Assembly (NCBI GenBank): GCA_021904315.1 | Contig: CM038908.1 | Span: forward strand, 21,906,501 to 21,970,500 | DNA length: 64,000 nucleotides | Source of the DNA: Sphagnum magellanicum | Lineage: Eukaryota; Streptophyta; Sphagnopsida; Sphagnales; Sphagnaceae | Reading direction: 5' to 3' | Part shown: positions 35,230 through 47,539 of the stretch, piece by piece | Layout: each line of letters starts with the position of its first letter | Numbering within the stretch: position 1 is the first letter of the stretch | Position numbers and translations under genes: made by a program | The notes under the pieces: generated by a model | What the model was told of the DNA's origin: nothing | The model's input: the letters and a program-made list of their open reading frames with translations, nothing else | The model's database searches: none

Positions 35230-35770
35230 ACCATTGTTTTTTTCATAGCACCACTACCATAAAAGAAGGTGACAACATTACTGCTATCACTTTTTTTGCA
35301 GCAAAACCATTGAAATAGGCTATGGTAGTTATTGTCACCTTTTTTTGCAATAAAGCCATTGAAAAAGGTGACGGAAACAACTATTGTCTTCTTTTTCTTC
35401 TGCTCAAGAAGATTATTGTCACCTTAATCACTACAACACCACCACAGAAGAAGGCGACGGTAACAACTGTCATCACCCTTTTCTTTTTTACAGCACCACC
35501 ACAAAAGAAGGTGACAACAACGATTACCATCACCTTCTTCTTCTCTACAACACCACCATAGAAGAAGATGACGACACATTGTTATTTTCTTCTTCTTTTC
35601 AAATACAAAGAGAAAGGTAACGGCAGCAAGTTGCCTTCTTTGCTTTAACACCACCAAAGAAGAAGGCAATGGCAGCAAGTTATTGCCGCCTTTTTCTTCT
35701 TCTCAAACACAAAGAAGAAGGCGATGGTAGCTTGTTGCCATCACCTTCTTTGTTGCAACAACACCATAGA
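35230..35770. repeat. triplet-rich minisatellite (ACCACC / GAAGAAGG units)
   Basis: Irregular units of about 60-70 bases combine 'acaccaccac', 'agaagaaggtgacg' and 'caccttcttcttct'. Several frames on both strands stay open through it. On the minus strand it gives repeated HLLLWWCC blocks, as expected for a triplet repeat and not for a gene. Confidence 0.75.
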
Positions 35771-36349
35771 AGAAGATAGGGGGGGGGACGTAGGTAGGAA
35801 TGGAAAATTTTGGGATGGTAGTAAGCTTGTTGTTGTCACCTTGTTCGTAACAAAAAACAAAAGAAGAAAAAAAAAGGTAACGACACGCTTGTGTCGTCAC
35901 CTTCTTCATTTCAAACAAAAACAAAAAAATGAAAGAAAAAGACGATGGCTTCTTCTTCTCAAGTAGAAGAAAATTAAAAAATTACAAAGAGGGGGAAAAA
36001 AAAACCATAGAGAAAAAAAAAATGCAAAGAAAGGAGGGAACTTATCTTTCTTCTCTTGCTTTTGCATTTGGGATGAAGTACTCTTCTTGCCTTCTCCTCT
36101 TCACTTTCCTTCAACGTTGAGCTCTCCACCTTCCTCAAGCCTTGTGTCTCATGTCTCCTTGAAGCTCTGTGTTATTCAAGCTCGGGAGCTCTCCAAAGCT
36201 CTAGAGTGAGCAAGAAATGAGGTGAGGGAGGTAGGAGGGAGGTAGGAGGGAAATTTTTTGGGGCAGAGAAAGGGGCTGAATAATCCCTGGACAGGGGAAG
36301 AGGATGTGTTTTCGGTTCATCCCCAAAACAGCTTGAACGGCCCCATCTT

Positions 36350-36960
36350 GAACTGGTGGCTGCTGGTTCACTCCAGCCCTGCCAGAGTGGGGTGGTAACT
36401 AGGCCAGTTTTGTTTCCAGTAGTTATCCTGGTTGAGTGTTTCCCAGTCTAACATCTGCTTGGGCATTCCTTGTTGTGAGAGGTAGCTAACGTCAGCTACA
36501 GTGAACCAGCACCCACCAGCGCACCATGAAGGATGAATGGTAAGTGGTCAGGAAACAGTTTTGTGTTGTGTTTCAGTTGCCTAGCTAACCATGGTTAGCT
36601 CGGTGCTTTTCTTTAACTACCTACCTACTAACAACCCACAACAGGTTGTTAGTAGGTAAGTAATAAAAACAGCACTTAACTATGTATAAACCATCTACTT
36701 ACCTAGTAGTTACCTCTTTTCCTAATTATCTACCTATACATGAGACCTATTTCCTACAGAATTGGTTACCATCGTGAAACCAAATATAAACTCAATTTCA
36801 CGTTCATCCACAACTGAGTAATAACGGGCGGGCATCCAATGGACAGTGCACTGGTGGCTGCTGGTTTACTGTGGCCGCCCGTGTAGTCATTGGTTGTAGG
36901 TTTTGCCAGAGGGGCTAGTTACTGGGCCAGGTATGTTTCAAGTGGTTATCCTGACCTACT
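36350..36960 (+). repeat. GC-richer block with repeated 'ctggtggctgctggtt'
   Basis: 'actggtggctgctggtt' occurs at about 36,352 and 36,848. Both are followed by 'gccagag', 'ggccag' and 'gttatcctg', so this is a diverged duplication of about 110 bp. An inverted relative ('gtgaaccagcacccaccag') is at about 36,501. Its base composition is unlike its surroundings. Confidence 0.6.
36622..36658. repeat. 15-bp perfect hairpin
   Basis: TACCTACTAACAACC (36,622-36,636) is followed by a 7-base loop and its exact reverse complement (36,644-36,658). Confidence 0.9.
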
Positions 36961-37399
36961 GCTTTCTCCTTCCTACTTGTAACTTTTTCACCTCTTCTTT
37001 TCAGAGAAAACTTGAAATTTTGAAAAAGAAAAAGGTCGAAAAGCTTGCGTTTCCCTAAAAACCTTTGCTGGGCAACATGCCCTCCAGATACGCTAGAAAG
37101 TTTATGCCGGTGCTTTACAGGCTATGATCTACTCATCTTTTCAGGAAGCACATTTGTAGGTCCATTTCTGGGACCTTCATCTGACAGAATTGGTAAAACT
37201 TTACGCAAGTTTTGGTGTTTGAAACATCATTCTGCATACCGACGTTGAAGTGTTAAAGTATTGATCTATTTTTCACAAAGTGAATAATTCATCCATAGAT
37301 ACTAGTAGCCATATTTTTTTTGTGTGGAATTTGGCCCCCTATATGACAGAAAAGATTTTGGTGTCACAAGATTCCTTTTATGTTACATTTAGTTTGCCA

Positions 37400-38052
37400 T
37401 ACCATAGCCAAGGGTCAGTTTCCACATTGACAAAACAAATAGTAATTTTTCTCAAAAACTAATTCTTTTTTGTTAAATTTGAAAATTTCCATGATCTAAT
37501 ATGATATTGTCAAATAAGTAGTGAAATTATTGAGGGTGTTGTAGCCTATGATAATTATGATGATTTTCAACATGTCAACTTCATAGTTTCACAAAAACTT
37601 GTTCACTATTTTGAGGATTATCTAATGACAAAACTGACCTTGGGTGAGATATTCACAGTAGAAAAAAATGAAAATTGCCAGATTTAGAAGTTGAAGTTAG
37701 GACAATAATCAAATTTTCACAAGTTGGGAGTTTGCTTCTGAACAATTTCAACAATTATTAATAAAATTTTCTTTTTTCTTTTGGTGAGACCTTTTGAGAA
37801 TTATTTTAAGTTCATGTCAACTTCATATTTTCACAAAAACAATGTTTCACTATTTTGAGTATATTTAATGATGAAACTGACCTTAGGGTAAGGCATTTGA
37901 AGTAGAAAAAAATGAAGATTGCCAGAATTAGAAGTTGGAGTTAGGACAATATATAAATTTTCCCAAGTTGGGAGTTTGATTTTGAACAATTTCAGTAAAT
38001 ATCAATAAACTTTTCTTTTTTCTTTTGGCAAGACCTTTTGAGAATTATTTTG
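37400..38052 (+). repeat. dispersed repeat R, copy 2, with internal tandem duplication
   Basis: 37,400-37,660 matches 23,985-24,245. From 37,574 a unit of about 240 bp ('catgtcaacttcata' to 'ttttgagaattatttt') is repeated once, with the second unit at 37,814-38,052. Confidence 0.75.
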
Positions 38053-39500
38053 TACTGAACATAATTGTAGGTATGGTAGTAGATTAGCTTCCTAACCTCT
38101 ATATAAATTATTCTTCATGTGGGTTGACATTCTTTTGTTGATTGATGATATTCACACATTGATTTTGATGTCATCATTATTGATTCCATTTGAACAAACT
38201 GGGTATCATGGGCAACTTTTTTTAGTGGGATGGTTGTATAGTAACAATTTACAGGAAAAAAAGATTTTATCATGATCATTATTCAGCAGACATGTTTCTT
38301 CCTCTTGTCATAGAGGTTTTTGATTGTCTTCACCAATAGTTCGACAACTTTTTATTTATTGATATGCTAACATGATGTGGATAACAACACTAGAGGCCGA
38401 CTGTTATTAGCCCTATGAGTGTCAGTGACACTATAGAGAGCACATGCTGCCTCCATCTTGAGGCCAGCTGTTACTCTAGGGAGGTATCTTCTAGTCTTGG
38501 GGTTTTATAGGGTTTACCTCCCCTTTCTTTAGTTGATATGTTTCGTGCGACTGGTGAAAGTTTTGATACTTAATGGTTCCCTTGCCTCTTTGTGGCCCAC
38601 CTCTTTTGGGCTGTTTGCTTGGCTGGACTTTGGTCCTTGCCCCTTGTTTCTTTTTCTCTCCTTATCTTTGGTGCTTTCTTTTGATCAAGTTTGGCAGGGT
38701 TCATCGTTCTACTACCAATTTGAATAAATCAAAAATGAGTTATCAACACTTTTTCAATAAATAAAAATCAGATTATGTTTCAATTTGGCATCATTTGGCT
38801 CCTGCTGATTTTTGGGTTCATATCAACTGGAGTGGAAATTTTGCAGGTGGGTGGCAAAAAAATTGTGAACTTAGTTGTCATGGATGAATGGAAGGAAATG
38901 GTGGATATGATTAAAATTTAGGGGTCTGGAACCCCTCGGGGATCTTATGGAGAGAGGGAAAAAGAAAGAATAATCCACAATAAACTTTCATGCATTTAAA
39001 TTTAGTGTCAGAAAAATTTGATTTGTAGTAATATATGAATTTAAGTGAAGGCTTTTAAGACTCAAACTCTTTGACTCTAGGCGCTTAACTTTGACTCCAT
39101 ATCCTAGCTTTCTATCCTAGTTTATAAAGTGTGTGGACACAAAATCCTATTATGCATCTATCAATTCAGTATTCAAGTGAGAAAGAAAAACATGAAATAT
39201 AAAAACTCAATGGGTACACTACCAGCTGGGGTCATTGGGTCACAAAATGGTTTTCTGGAAAATTGTGTTTAAAATCTGATAGCAGGCCACTTTTGAAACC
39301 TTTGTCAACTTAGTAGCATGTTATCTTGTAAAGCCACTTTAGTTGCTTGTCACCACTTACCCCTGAGGATTCTGTAAATGCAGAGAGTTGCAAATTCACT
39401 CTTTCCTTGGCATTTTCTTCACCTAGATATCTCTGAATTGACAATGTAGAGTAAATCATGCAAGTAAAATACTGTGTATTCAAGTTGATACTTTAGCAAG
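38053..39500. other. non-genic stretch
   Basis: No supportable gene. Open frames at 38,533-38,764 are Leu/Phe-rich and overlap in two frames. The stretch could be the 3' tail of a LINE, but I see no RT and no poly(A) end. Confidence 0.35.
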
Positions 39501-39509
39501 GAGCTATGA

Positions 39510-40310
39510 TCGATCACTTGGCCAGATGTTTTGGCAAATCAATATCCCACAGATTGGAGCTCTTCTATTAGATGGCCAACACTTTGAGCTAGTTTGGTGC
39601 AAATATTCAACTCATCACAACAGTTGTTGCTGCTGCACTTGGTAGATGTACTATTCATTATTGTTGTTCTTTGCATTCTATTGATGAATCAGTGTAAATA
39701 ATACCCATCCAGTGAGTTTCTGCAGCTGCAACATATGTATTACTTCAACCCAAAAACATCACCACAGGTTTCTGGTTTTGCCTTGTCCAAATTGCATGCT
39801 GAGGAAGGAAAAGCATGATATACACCCACGTGGAAATTGATCAGAGCATTAGTAATTCATGAGATTTCCAACATTGGCCATTGCAAGTACATCGTCATCC
39901 ATGTCTACCACAAATTTCTCTTTGTTGTTTCTGAAGCTGCAAAGAGAACTGCCTATGGAGGAAACAAATAAGCCTTAGACATCAGCATCAAGGTCACTGC
40001 ACCTCATTTGGTTCAGTAATGTTACGTACTCAGCCACAAATTCGTTTGAGCATCCGTAGGTTTTCACAAGTTGGAAGAGCAAATCTCACATGTTTCATTG
40101 ATAAAAATGCTGCTCACAGATGCTTGAGTTTGCAACACCTCTGACTCTAAAGTTCAGTTCAGTTCAAACATTTAAAAAGTCATGTCTAACTACCAGCAGA
40201 AATATTCAAGAACAATGTTCCAAAGCTTGTGCAGAAAAAATTGATTGTAACAGAGCTGTCAGTTATGGGAAACATGCACTCATCCTCTTCTGTCTGGCCC
40301 ACAGAACCTG
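39510..40310 (-). pseudogene. possible small exons of an unidentified gene
   Basis: Several short minus-strand stretches look coding. 40,307-40,194 is flanked by TTTGCAG and GTAGTT and reads SVGQTEEDECMFPITDSSVT. Near 39,900 it reads EKFVVDMDDDVLAMANVGN. Near 39,800 it reads CNLDKAKPETCGDVFGLK after a CCTCAG acceptor. Near 39,600 it reads DELNICTKLAQSVGHLIEEL and then reaches a stop. The order and sizes suit a spliced plant gene or its remnant, but I do not recognise the protein and could not join all parts. Confidence 0.3.
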
Positions 40311-40329
40311 CAAACTCCATTAATGTTAT

Positions 40330-41480
40330 CCTTTGATTTCAATATCCAAATGACTTTTTCATCCATTTTGTCAAATTTCATTTAAATCCATGCTTGACGT
40401 GAATTCCATCCAAGTGGTCAAAGTTTGACCAATTCAGTCAAATTCATCTACAAATTCATCCATTTAGATGATAGTCATTCATATGGATGGCATCCATTTA
40501 GCAAAATTCATTACCTCAGTTCAAATTGATTGAACTTGTAAGAAGAATTCATCCAACAAGTCAATTGAATGAACTTCATGCCACACCTAAATATGTAAAT
40601 CTATACAGTAATAAAAACAGATGTCTATATCTCTCTCTATGTGAGAACTTCGAACCAACCTACAAACCAACTCTATCTAATCAAGTGAAGGCTAGGTAAT
40701 AGTAAAGAACTATTGTTGAGTCTTCCATCACTGATTGCATCCTTAATATGCAAAAAAGTGCATCTCAGATAGCAGTGAGAGCAGTGAAATTGGGCAGTTT
40801 ACATTCTCTCACTAATTTCATTCTTTTGCTTAGTTTAAAAGGTCTGCCAAGCAATTGATTCATACCTCATCTACTCCTGTCCAAAGCAACCCCAGGTATC
40901 ATAGGAGTCAATTGCTAGTCCAGAGCTTTGGACAGCCAGCCACACATCCAAGGCAGACAGAGAACTTCTGAAATCCCCCACAATTCACTCCACCTTGTGC
41001 ACCAGAACTATGATCTCCTCTTGGCAGCAACCAACGAATCTGGGTTCACTTCGAACAATTCTTTTGAGAAACTGATCTTCCTGGAAATATTGAAACCATG
41101 AGCTATGGAAAAAGGCAGTGGAGTTCACAAACTTCCTGAAAAATTGGATCATGCAACTGAAAATTGGGTCATTAGAACACTCCAAGATCAAGCTGGATTG
41201 TTCACACATTGATGATCCAGTAGAAGGAAATAATGAATTGATTTATGGAGGTTGGATCGTATTGGGAGCTCGAGAAACAATGAACACTTTAAGTCTCAAC
41301 ATGCACAAGGCAGAAAATGATTGCCTGGCACCTTGGATCACAGGTAAGAAGTAATTCATCTGCTTCTGCTTGTTGCCTACACCTGAACCTACTAAGACTA
41401 GCAGCTAAGAATTTACTATCAAATCTACACATCACATACACAAAAGTTGCTTAGTGACTTCCTTTCGATTGAAAATTTGT
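40330..41480. other. spacer downstream of the POLD1 remnant
   Basis: 40,330-40,600 has repeated 'tcaaattcat' and 'catccat' words. The rest has no recognisable domain in any frame. Its base composition is closer to the neighbouring gene remnants than to the AT-rich spacers, so it may be old 3' gene flank. Confidence 0.35.
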
Positions 41481-41482
41481 GG

Positions 41483-42819
41483 TCAGAAATCCCATCTCTC
41501 CAGTTGCACCTCAGCTTCAGCTAAGTCTTTCTGTGCTTTCTTCGGATGGTAGAAGATGGGACAATCTCGACTGCTGCAGCCCAACAAACAGGATGAACTT
41601 TTGCGATTTCTTTGCATGCTAATTATGTTTACAACTCACACAAGAATGAAGATGGGTAACAGAATGCACTGGATCAGCATCCCTCAGGCAGGCAACAGCG
41701 ATGTGCTAAGTGCTAACCCTTTGATCAAAACTTTCACCTATCTTAAGTGTTAAACACTTGTGTCCAAACTGTCACATAAAACCTCATTGGAGCTCCTATT
41801 TGACTCAATGGATGTTCTCATGTTCTGGTTTCTCTTTTTCAACACTACCAAAAAGGTTCCATTTATTATATACATCACAACTACTAAAAGGAAATTCCAG
41901 GATAGAAAGGAAGAGAATAATTACCTTGTGCAAAGAACATCTTGGTGCAGTGATCCTTGGCAGCGTTAGCATTGTGTCCACAGCCTCCCAAAATGTTGCT
42001 CTAGATCCCTCACTGGCATGCAAAATGGCAACCATTGTAAGTGTTGTGCCATCAAAGTATTTGTGAACACTGAAGAATGAACTTCACGAGGAGTTCTGAA
42101 AAGCCCAGATATGAACTTATCGGGGCACCAAAATCCAGAAGCTGCAAGCACCCTGTCACATAATATCTCACTCCACCAAGCCTTGGGGTGGTGTGGATCA
42201 TAAACAGTTTGGCAGAGATAGTTTTGGCAGAGATAGTGGGATGACTAAACAGAGCTGATCAGGATTGGAAAAAACAGTAGCAATACCATTAGTCACAGTC
42301 TTCTGATACAACTCAGCTATCACGTCCCTTACAATGAATGCACAATGTTTGATTCTCCTCACTGTAGCAGCACATGACAGTCAGTGGTTTCTTTAGTAGT
42401 TGCAACCTCAAATCCCCATCTAACAAAGTGGATCACCAGTGTCCTGCTTGCTAAGACCTCTCATCATGCACCCAAGCTTAGGCAACCATTGGAAAACGAA
42501 TATTATGGAAACTTGAAACCTGCCGAAAGATCATAAAGGAGTGTTGATGAAGGAACTTAGGGGAGACAATTATTGAAACGAGTCCAGCCACCTCAATCTC
42601 AGAAGCATTTCTATTTGCTGCCTAAAAGATCAAAAACACAGTGTAACAAGTGGCATACGTGATTGGAGTCCTGCAACCAATGCAACTGGCACGTTTCTTT
42701 GCAAACTTCATTATGCCACTGCTTGAGGGTGTGGATATGGACACTGAACGGGTGTGGCTGCCATGAAGCAGCTCCCTACTTGCATTCTTCAGGATAGGAT
42801 CAAATATCCGCAACAAGGG
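41483..42819 (-). pseudogene. POLD1: POLD1 C-terminal metal-binding exons
   Basis: Four exons cover the CysA zinc module (C-I-G-C in 42659-42819, then C-I-H-C in 42287-42361) and the CysB 4Fe-4S module (C-x2-C at the damaged codon, then CTSRDC across the 41925/41570 junction). In the family CysB holds the cluster and anchors the accessory subunits. The true stop codon is at 41483-41485, with the family's usual WxF ending. Confidence 0.88.
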
Positions 42820-44529
42820 CTGCCCCACCCATTTTCACATGAAATATGAGCACATAATCTCACACAGGTGCCATAATCACCACAACTAGCATCAGTATCA
42901 ATCTCTCATGCACCTCTACAACTTAAAACTACAATTGCTCTGATTCTACTCCCCTCTCCTCCAAGAAACAAATTTAGAGTCCTCCTGTTTGGCGTGCACA
43001 GTGTAGCACCCAAGATAACAAGTGTGGTATTCAGACTGAGAAAATAAAGGTGGGAGACACACCTTGCTGAGCTGGTTCTCAAGGTAGTATTGAGGATCAA
43101 TTGGAATGTTATTCTCCATGACATATATAGGATCTTCTGACTTTTCATTTGGCTGTAAGTGAAGGTGTACATTATGTAAGGTTATCAGCTGAGCTAGCAA
43201 TGGGTGCTTGGGTACACAGTTTCCACTCAAATGAGACAGACCATGCAGCCTTCAAGTTTCAGCAGAATTTGACCTTTCGAAATTTGCACATACCTTGGCC
43301 CCTTTTGCTGCTTTGATGATGACATAAGGCACATGGTCACCCACACTAGGAGCAGTTGCAGAATCCCACTGACTCAACAAACAGTTTTCAACCTAATTAT
43401 GAGCATGGGTAGAACTCCAGGTTGAAGATGCAACAAACAAAGAACACTCATCCATATCATGATTCAGTGTCACTACTGTGATTCTCTCCATACAGAAACC
43501 TTGTCCTTTGTAATTGTAACATTGAACTTCTCTTGCACACTCTAGCCCTGTCTTTGGTCAACTGGTCATGGCATCAAACAACCCTAATTTCAACACATTT
43601 GGGACAAAAGGTCACCTTGTGCATACGCTCAGCAAGCTCAACATGGGCAGATTTGTTTGCATAGTCTTCTCCAGATTTTGTCAAGCCCTGTTCAGATAGG
43701 ATTGACACAACATATCAGGATTGACAACAGGAACATTGATAAAGATTATGAATCAAGGTTGGCAGGAACTGGTCAAGCCCCAAAAGTAGCAACATCATAC
43801 CAAATAACCTCATAACCTCTTCTCTTAGCTGTGCAAATCTCATCAGTGTGGAGTGCTTGCGTATATGCAGGACATCCAATCATGTAGATCATCACAGGGA
43901 GATGGTGAAGGATGACTTTATATACTACATATGCAAACCAACAAACACATGGAGGTGAGATGTCAGACCTTAGTAATTACAAGAAGAGAGAGGTCCATCA
44001 GATTCATGAGCAGGTCAGCTATAGTGTTTTTGACAAATTGCACAGCCCCTGGAATGTTTCGATCAATGAGGATTTTATGGAGGCACTCTGTCACCAAGTT
44101 CTTCACTAGTAGGCAATTATCCCTCCTCACTGTCTCAATCCCTGCATTCCATAAGTTACGCATACACTGCAGTGAGAAAAGCACCCAGTCTTGCACATGC
44201 TCGATTGACTATGCACCTAATCTTTGCCTGTTATCACTCTGGAATTCAGGAAGCAATGTTGCACTTGCCTTCTAGTCAACATCTTGTAACTTCTTTCCAT
44301 TGTGATCTCTCCCATCCATAATGACTCCAGATTTTCAATGCCAACTTCCTCACAAGTTTGTCAGGCTCAGGTTCAGTGTTGTGGAATTGACATAGTCACA
44401 AAGGGCTCTGTTACCTTTGGTATCCATTTTGTCATACTTCTCAGTCTTGGTCCACAAAAGTCCAGCATATCTCTTCTTGCTAATGAGCAAGTAGGGCCAG
44501 TATACCTTTTCAAACTCCAACTTGATTGG
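41483..44529 (-). pseudogene. POLD1: DNA polymerase delta catalytic subunit, 3' fragment pseudogene
   Basis: Nine exons in order match the C-terminal third of plant POLD1: 44529-44415 ([20 protein letters not shown]), 44141-43969 ([19 protein letters not shown]), 43687-43616, 43368-43294 (VPYVIIKAAKGAK), 43152-43063 (NNIPIDPQYYLENQLSK), 42819-42659 (PLLRIFDPILKN, LLHGSHTRS), 42361-42287, 42012-41925 and 41570-41483 (DCPIFYHPKKAQKD, ending LERWDF). Introns are retained and GT-AG sites are kept, so this is not a processed copy. It is a pseudogene. One extra base near 42,319 shifts the frame beside the CysA zinc motif. A TAA at 41966-41968 falls inside the CysB iron-sulfur motif (C-stop-R-C). 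Upstream, where the polymerase fingers and exonuclease exons should be, lies retroelement B. The full enzyme is the lagging-strand replicase; this remnant cannot supply it. Confidence 0.9.
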
Positions 44530-44559
44530 CTGTTTCCAGAAACACCAGTGTTTGAGTAC

Positions 44560-44750
44560 CCTATGAACTCAAGACAGAATGTGCAATATCCTTTTCCAAA
44601 GAAATGTTCCCTAACTCTAGTGGAATGGCCTTTAGATCTTTATACATCCAATCAAAAACATTCTTATACTCCCTCAGCAACTTTTCTAATTCCCACACCT
44701 TCTTTAGTTGCAGATTTGAATTCACCTTCACCATTTGAGGTTCTACTTGA
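44560..44750 (-). pseudogene. element B: start of RT region (fossil)
   Basis: The minus strand reads LEKLLREYKNVFDWMYKDLK and then AIPLEL. This is the segment just before the RT fingers in plant gypsy polyproteins. The element is cut off after this. Confidence 0.75.
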
Positions 44751-45149
44751 GTCCCCAGATTTAGATTTGTTAATTGTTATTCTTCTATGAATGTTTAGCC
44801 TACAATTTGTAACTCTTGAGCCTTGACTTACTGAAATTTCATCAATCTGAACATTATCTGGTTGATGTTTATAATAAGTTTTAGGGTATACTTTATCCTT
44901 TAAAGCAACTTTTGGTTCATATATGTTTGTAGTTTCTCCTTTTACTAAAATGAGTTCTATACTACTTTGTTTTCTATTGTAATTTTCAAATTTAATAGCT
45001 GTGTGTGGGTATACTTTGTGGTTTCTACAAACTGAAATTTTTTGGTAACTTGATGGTGCCTATGTAAACCAATTTTAGTTCTGTAGCAAATATGATATCC
45101 TCCTCTTCATCTATGATACCATTTTGATAATTGTAGCATAATAACATTT

Positions 45150-45400
45150 TCGATCATTTCACCTCTGCTCCTAGGTGCTTTGTTGCTATTATAATTTTAA
45201 CCATACCATTCCCATGAATTATCACTATGTCGTTCTTTACTTTGGCATCCCTCAACCATGGTCTCCCTAATAACATGGAATAACCAGTGTCTATCACATT
45301 GTTCAATAATATAATGAATGTAGTAACATAGGTTATGTTGTGAACATATATCTTCAAATTGTGAATCAATCTCAATCTATTGGTTTTGTAATAGTTTAAT
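45150..45400 (-). pseudogene. element B: retropepsin-like region (fossil)
   Basis: The minus strand reads DTGYSMLLGRPWLRDAKVKN, the flap-to-C-terminal part of plant gypsy proteases. Confidence 0.75.
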
Positions 45401-46269
45401 TTGCCATCCTTAGATTATATGGTGCCAGTTTAAGCTTTGGTAACCCCAACCTCAATCTCAACTGAACTCTATAATAATATTAACCCTAGACCCCCCATTT
45501 AACAATACATCTTCTACAATATTTTTTCTAATTTGTACTTAAATAATTAATAATGACTGTTGTTATTACTACTTCGATACTATAGATGGTGTTTTTTTTT
45601 CTATTATTGTTTTAACTACAGTCTATGGTTTATCTGGTTTCATTATTTGCTAGAAATATTTTCTCAACTTAGGAGCCATTTTCAGTAACTATCCTAAGTT
45701 CAAACTAAAAGTAGTTTCCAAAATTTGTTTACTAATATCCTGAAATATTTCTTTTATTGACATCAATTTACTTTGGGGAACTATAAATTTTTAAGGTTTT
45801 TAAGGTTCTATAGAAGGTGTAATATTAAACATTCTTGGCCACATTGTGTTCCATCCTTCTATTGATGTAGAAGATCCTTCATTGGTAGCTTGTGTTTTTT
45901 GTAACTACTAAATTGTCTCCACCATTATCTTCTTCAACTTCTCCTCCTCCCAATTTATAGTAGTTTTGTTCTTCCTTGGTTATCTCTCCTAGAAAACTTG
46001 TTTTTATTGTGATTCTACTCGTACCAACATTAACATTAATGACTTTCACATTTGTAATGATTGTCTTGACCTTAGCTATGGCTTTCCCTTCCGAGTTTGA
46101 TGGATTCTTCCCTTGAAACATTTTTTACATTTTTGCAAACTTGGGATAGTTTGTCATCTTATGTCCATTCAAACCATAGATGTGGCAAGCATATGAACTA
46201 TTTTTCTGACCTTTCTGAGGTTGATTAGTAGCTTTTGCTATTACTACAATGGGCTCCTCCTTCTTCATG

Positions 46270-47300
46270 ACTCTACACATCTCCACGTTGTGGTTGCTTC
46301 TCCCACAGTTTGTACAATGTTTATTATTCTTTCTTGGTTTTGTTTATGGTTTTGTTGTTGTTGCATATTTAGACATTTGTGGTATTGAAAGTGCATTTTG
46401 AACTTCTGCTAGAGTCATCTTTTCTTCACATAATAGAGCTGCCTCCTTATGCATTTGTAATGTGGTTTGCTTCATTCTTGTAGTTACAATCCTCAAATAG
46501 GACTATAAACCTACCCAAAACATAGTGGGCAAAAAATTGTTTGTGGTTGGTGTTTGCAATCCATGAGCTAACTTTTGTATGTGCTCATAGTACTCCTCAA
46601 CCCACTCAGTTTCTCCTTGCTTAATATTCTTGAGTTCCATGTAAATTTGTTCATCATTCAGTCTTCCAATGACGTTTATGGACTATTTGAATTAGCTTAG
46701 AAAACATGTAGTTTGGAAATTCTAACAAATAATTATGTCACCAACCTAATGCCAAATGTCTAATTGAATGCATTGATGATGTAATCCTCCGAGGTTTCAC
46801 CATTCATTCAAATAGTTGCTTGAAACACTCTCACATAACCATTTGGATCTGCCTTCTTTTTTCTAATATGGATATTTTAGAGCTTATCAATATGGTGTGG
46901 CCACTGAGCCCCTTACTTTAGTATTCACTACCGACCTAGTCCTTTGCCTTTCACAATTTGATGGAATTGGTGGTGGCCATCCCACATATCTATTAGTTTA
47001 TGTTGCCATGAACAATGTTGTGTACATCATTTGAAGTTTTGAAATGGGTCTTGTTATCTTATTCATATCTTCATAAATTTGGTCTATGCATTTTCCAACT
47101 TGAGTAGTCATTGGTTTGTGATATGTAGCTTGACCATTCTCAGATCAACTCCTTCTTCTAGATGGCTCAACTTCTATTCCAAGCTTACAAGTTACAATAG
47201 TTATTTTTGGCATCATAGATCTGACCAATTGTTCTTATGAAACAATATTAGGTCTATGAGGTATCCCACTCATCAACCTAAGCCTTATTGATGATGGTGT
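46270..47300 (-). pseudogene. element B: gag with CCHC knuckle (fossil)
   Basis: A CCHC knuckle (CTNCGRSNHNVEMC) near 46,300 is preceded by gag-like sequence with ELKNIKQGETEWVEEYYEHI near 46,600. The capsid part further up is badly decayed. Confidence 0.7.
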
Positions 47301-47539
47301 AATCTCTTTGGACATCTTAGCTTGGATAGTTATACAACATTCATCTACATTTTCTATTATCTAAAATCTAGTCTTAAAGAAAATGGTTTAGCCCTAGTCA
47401 TATTCAAAAAATTCCACACTTTCATTCTATTCTGTTCAAATTATGTTTCATTCAAACCCAGTTCCTGCAACCTATTTTTTAAACCATTACAAATTTGTTC
47501 TTTTGTTTGAGGTTGTTCTATAAAGTCTTTTTATAACAT

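Noticed and set aside
38533-38764. Leu/Phe-rich overlapping open frames, possible LINE 3' end
   Set aside because: No RT, no endonuclease, no poly(A) tail and no target-site duplication seen.
41118-41354. 78-codon plus-strand open frame
   Set aside because: No domain, opposite strand to all gene remnants nearby, and no splice partner found.
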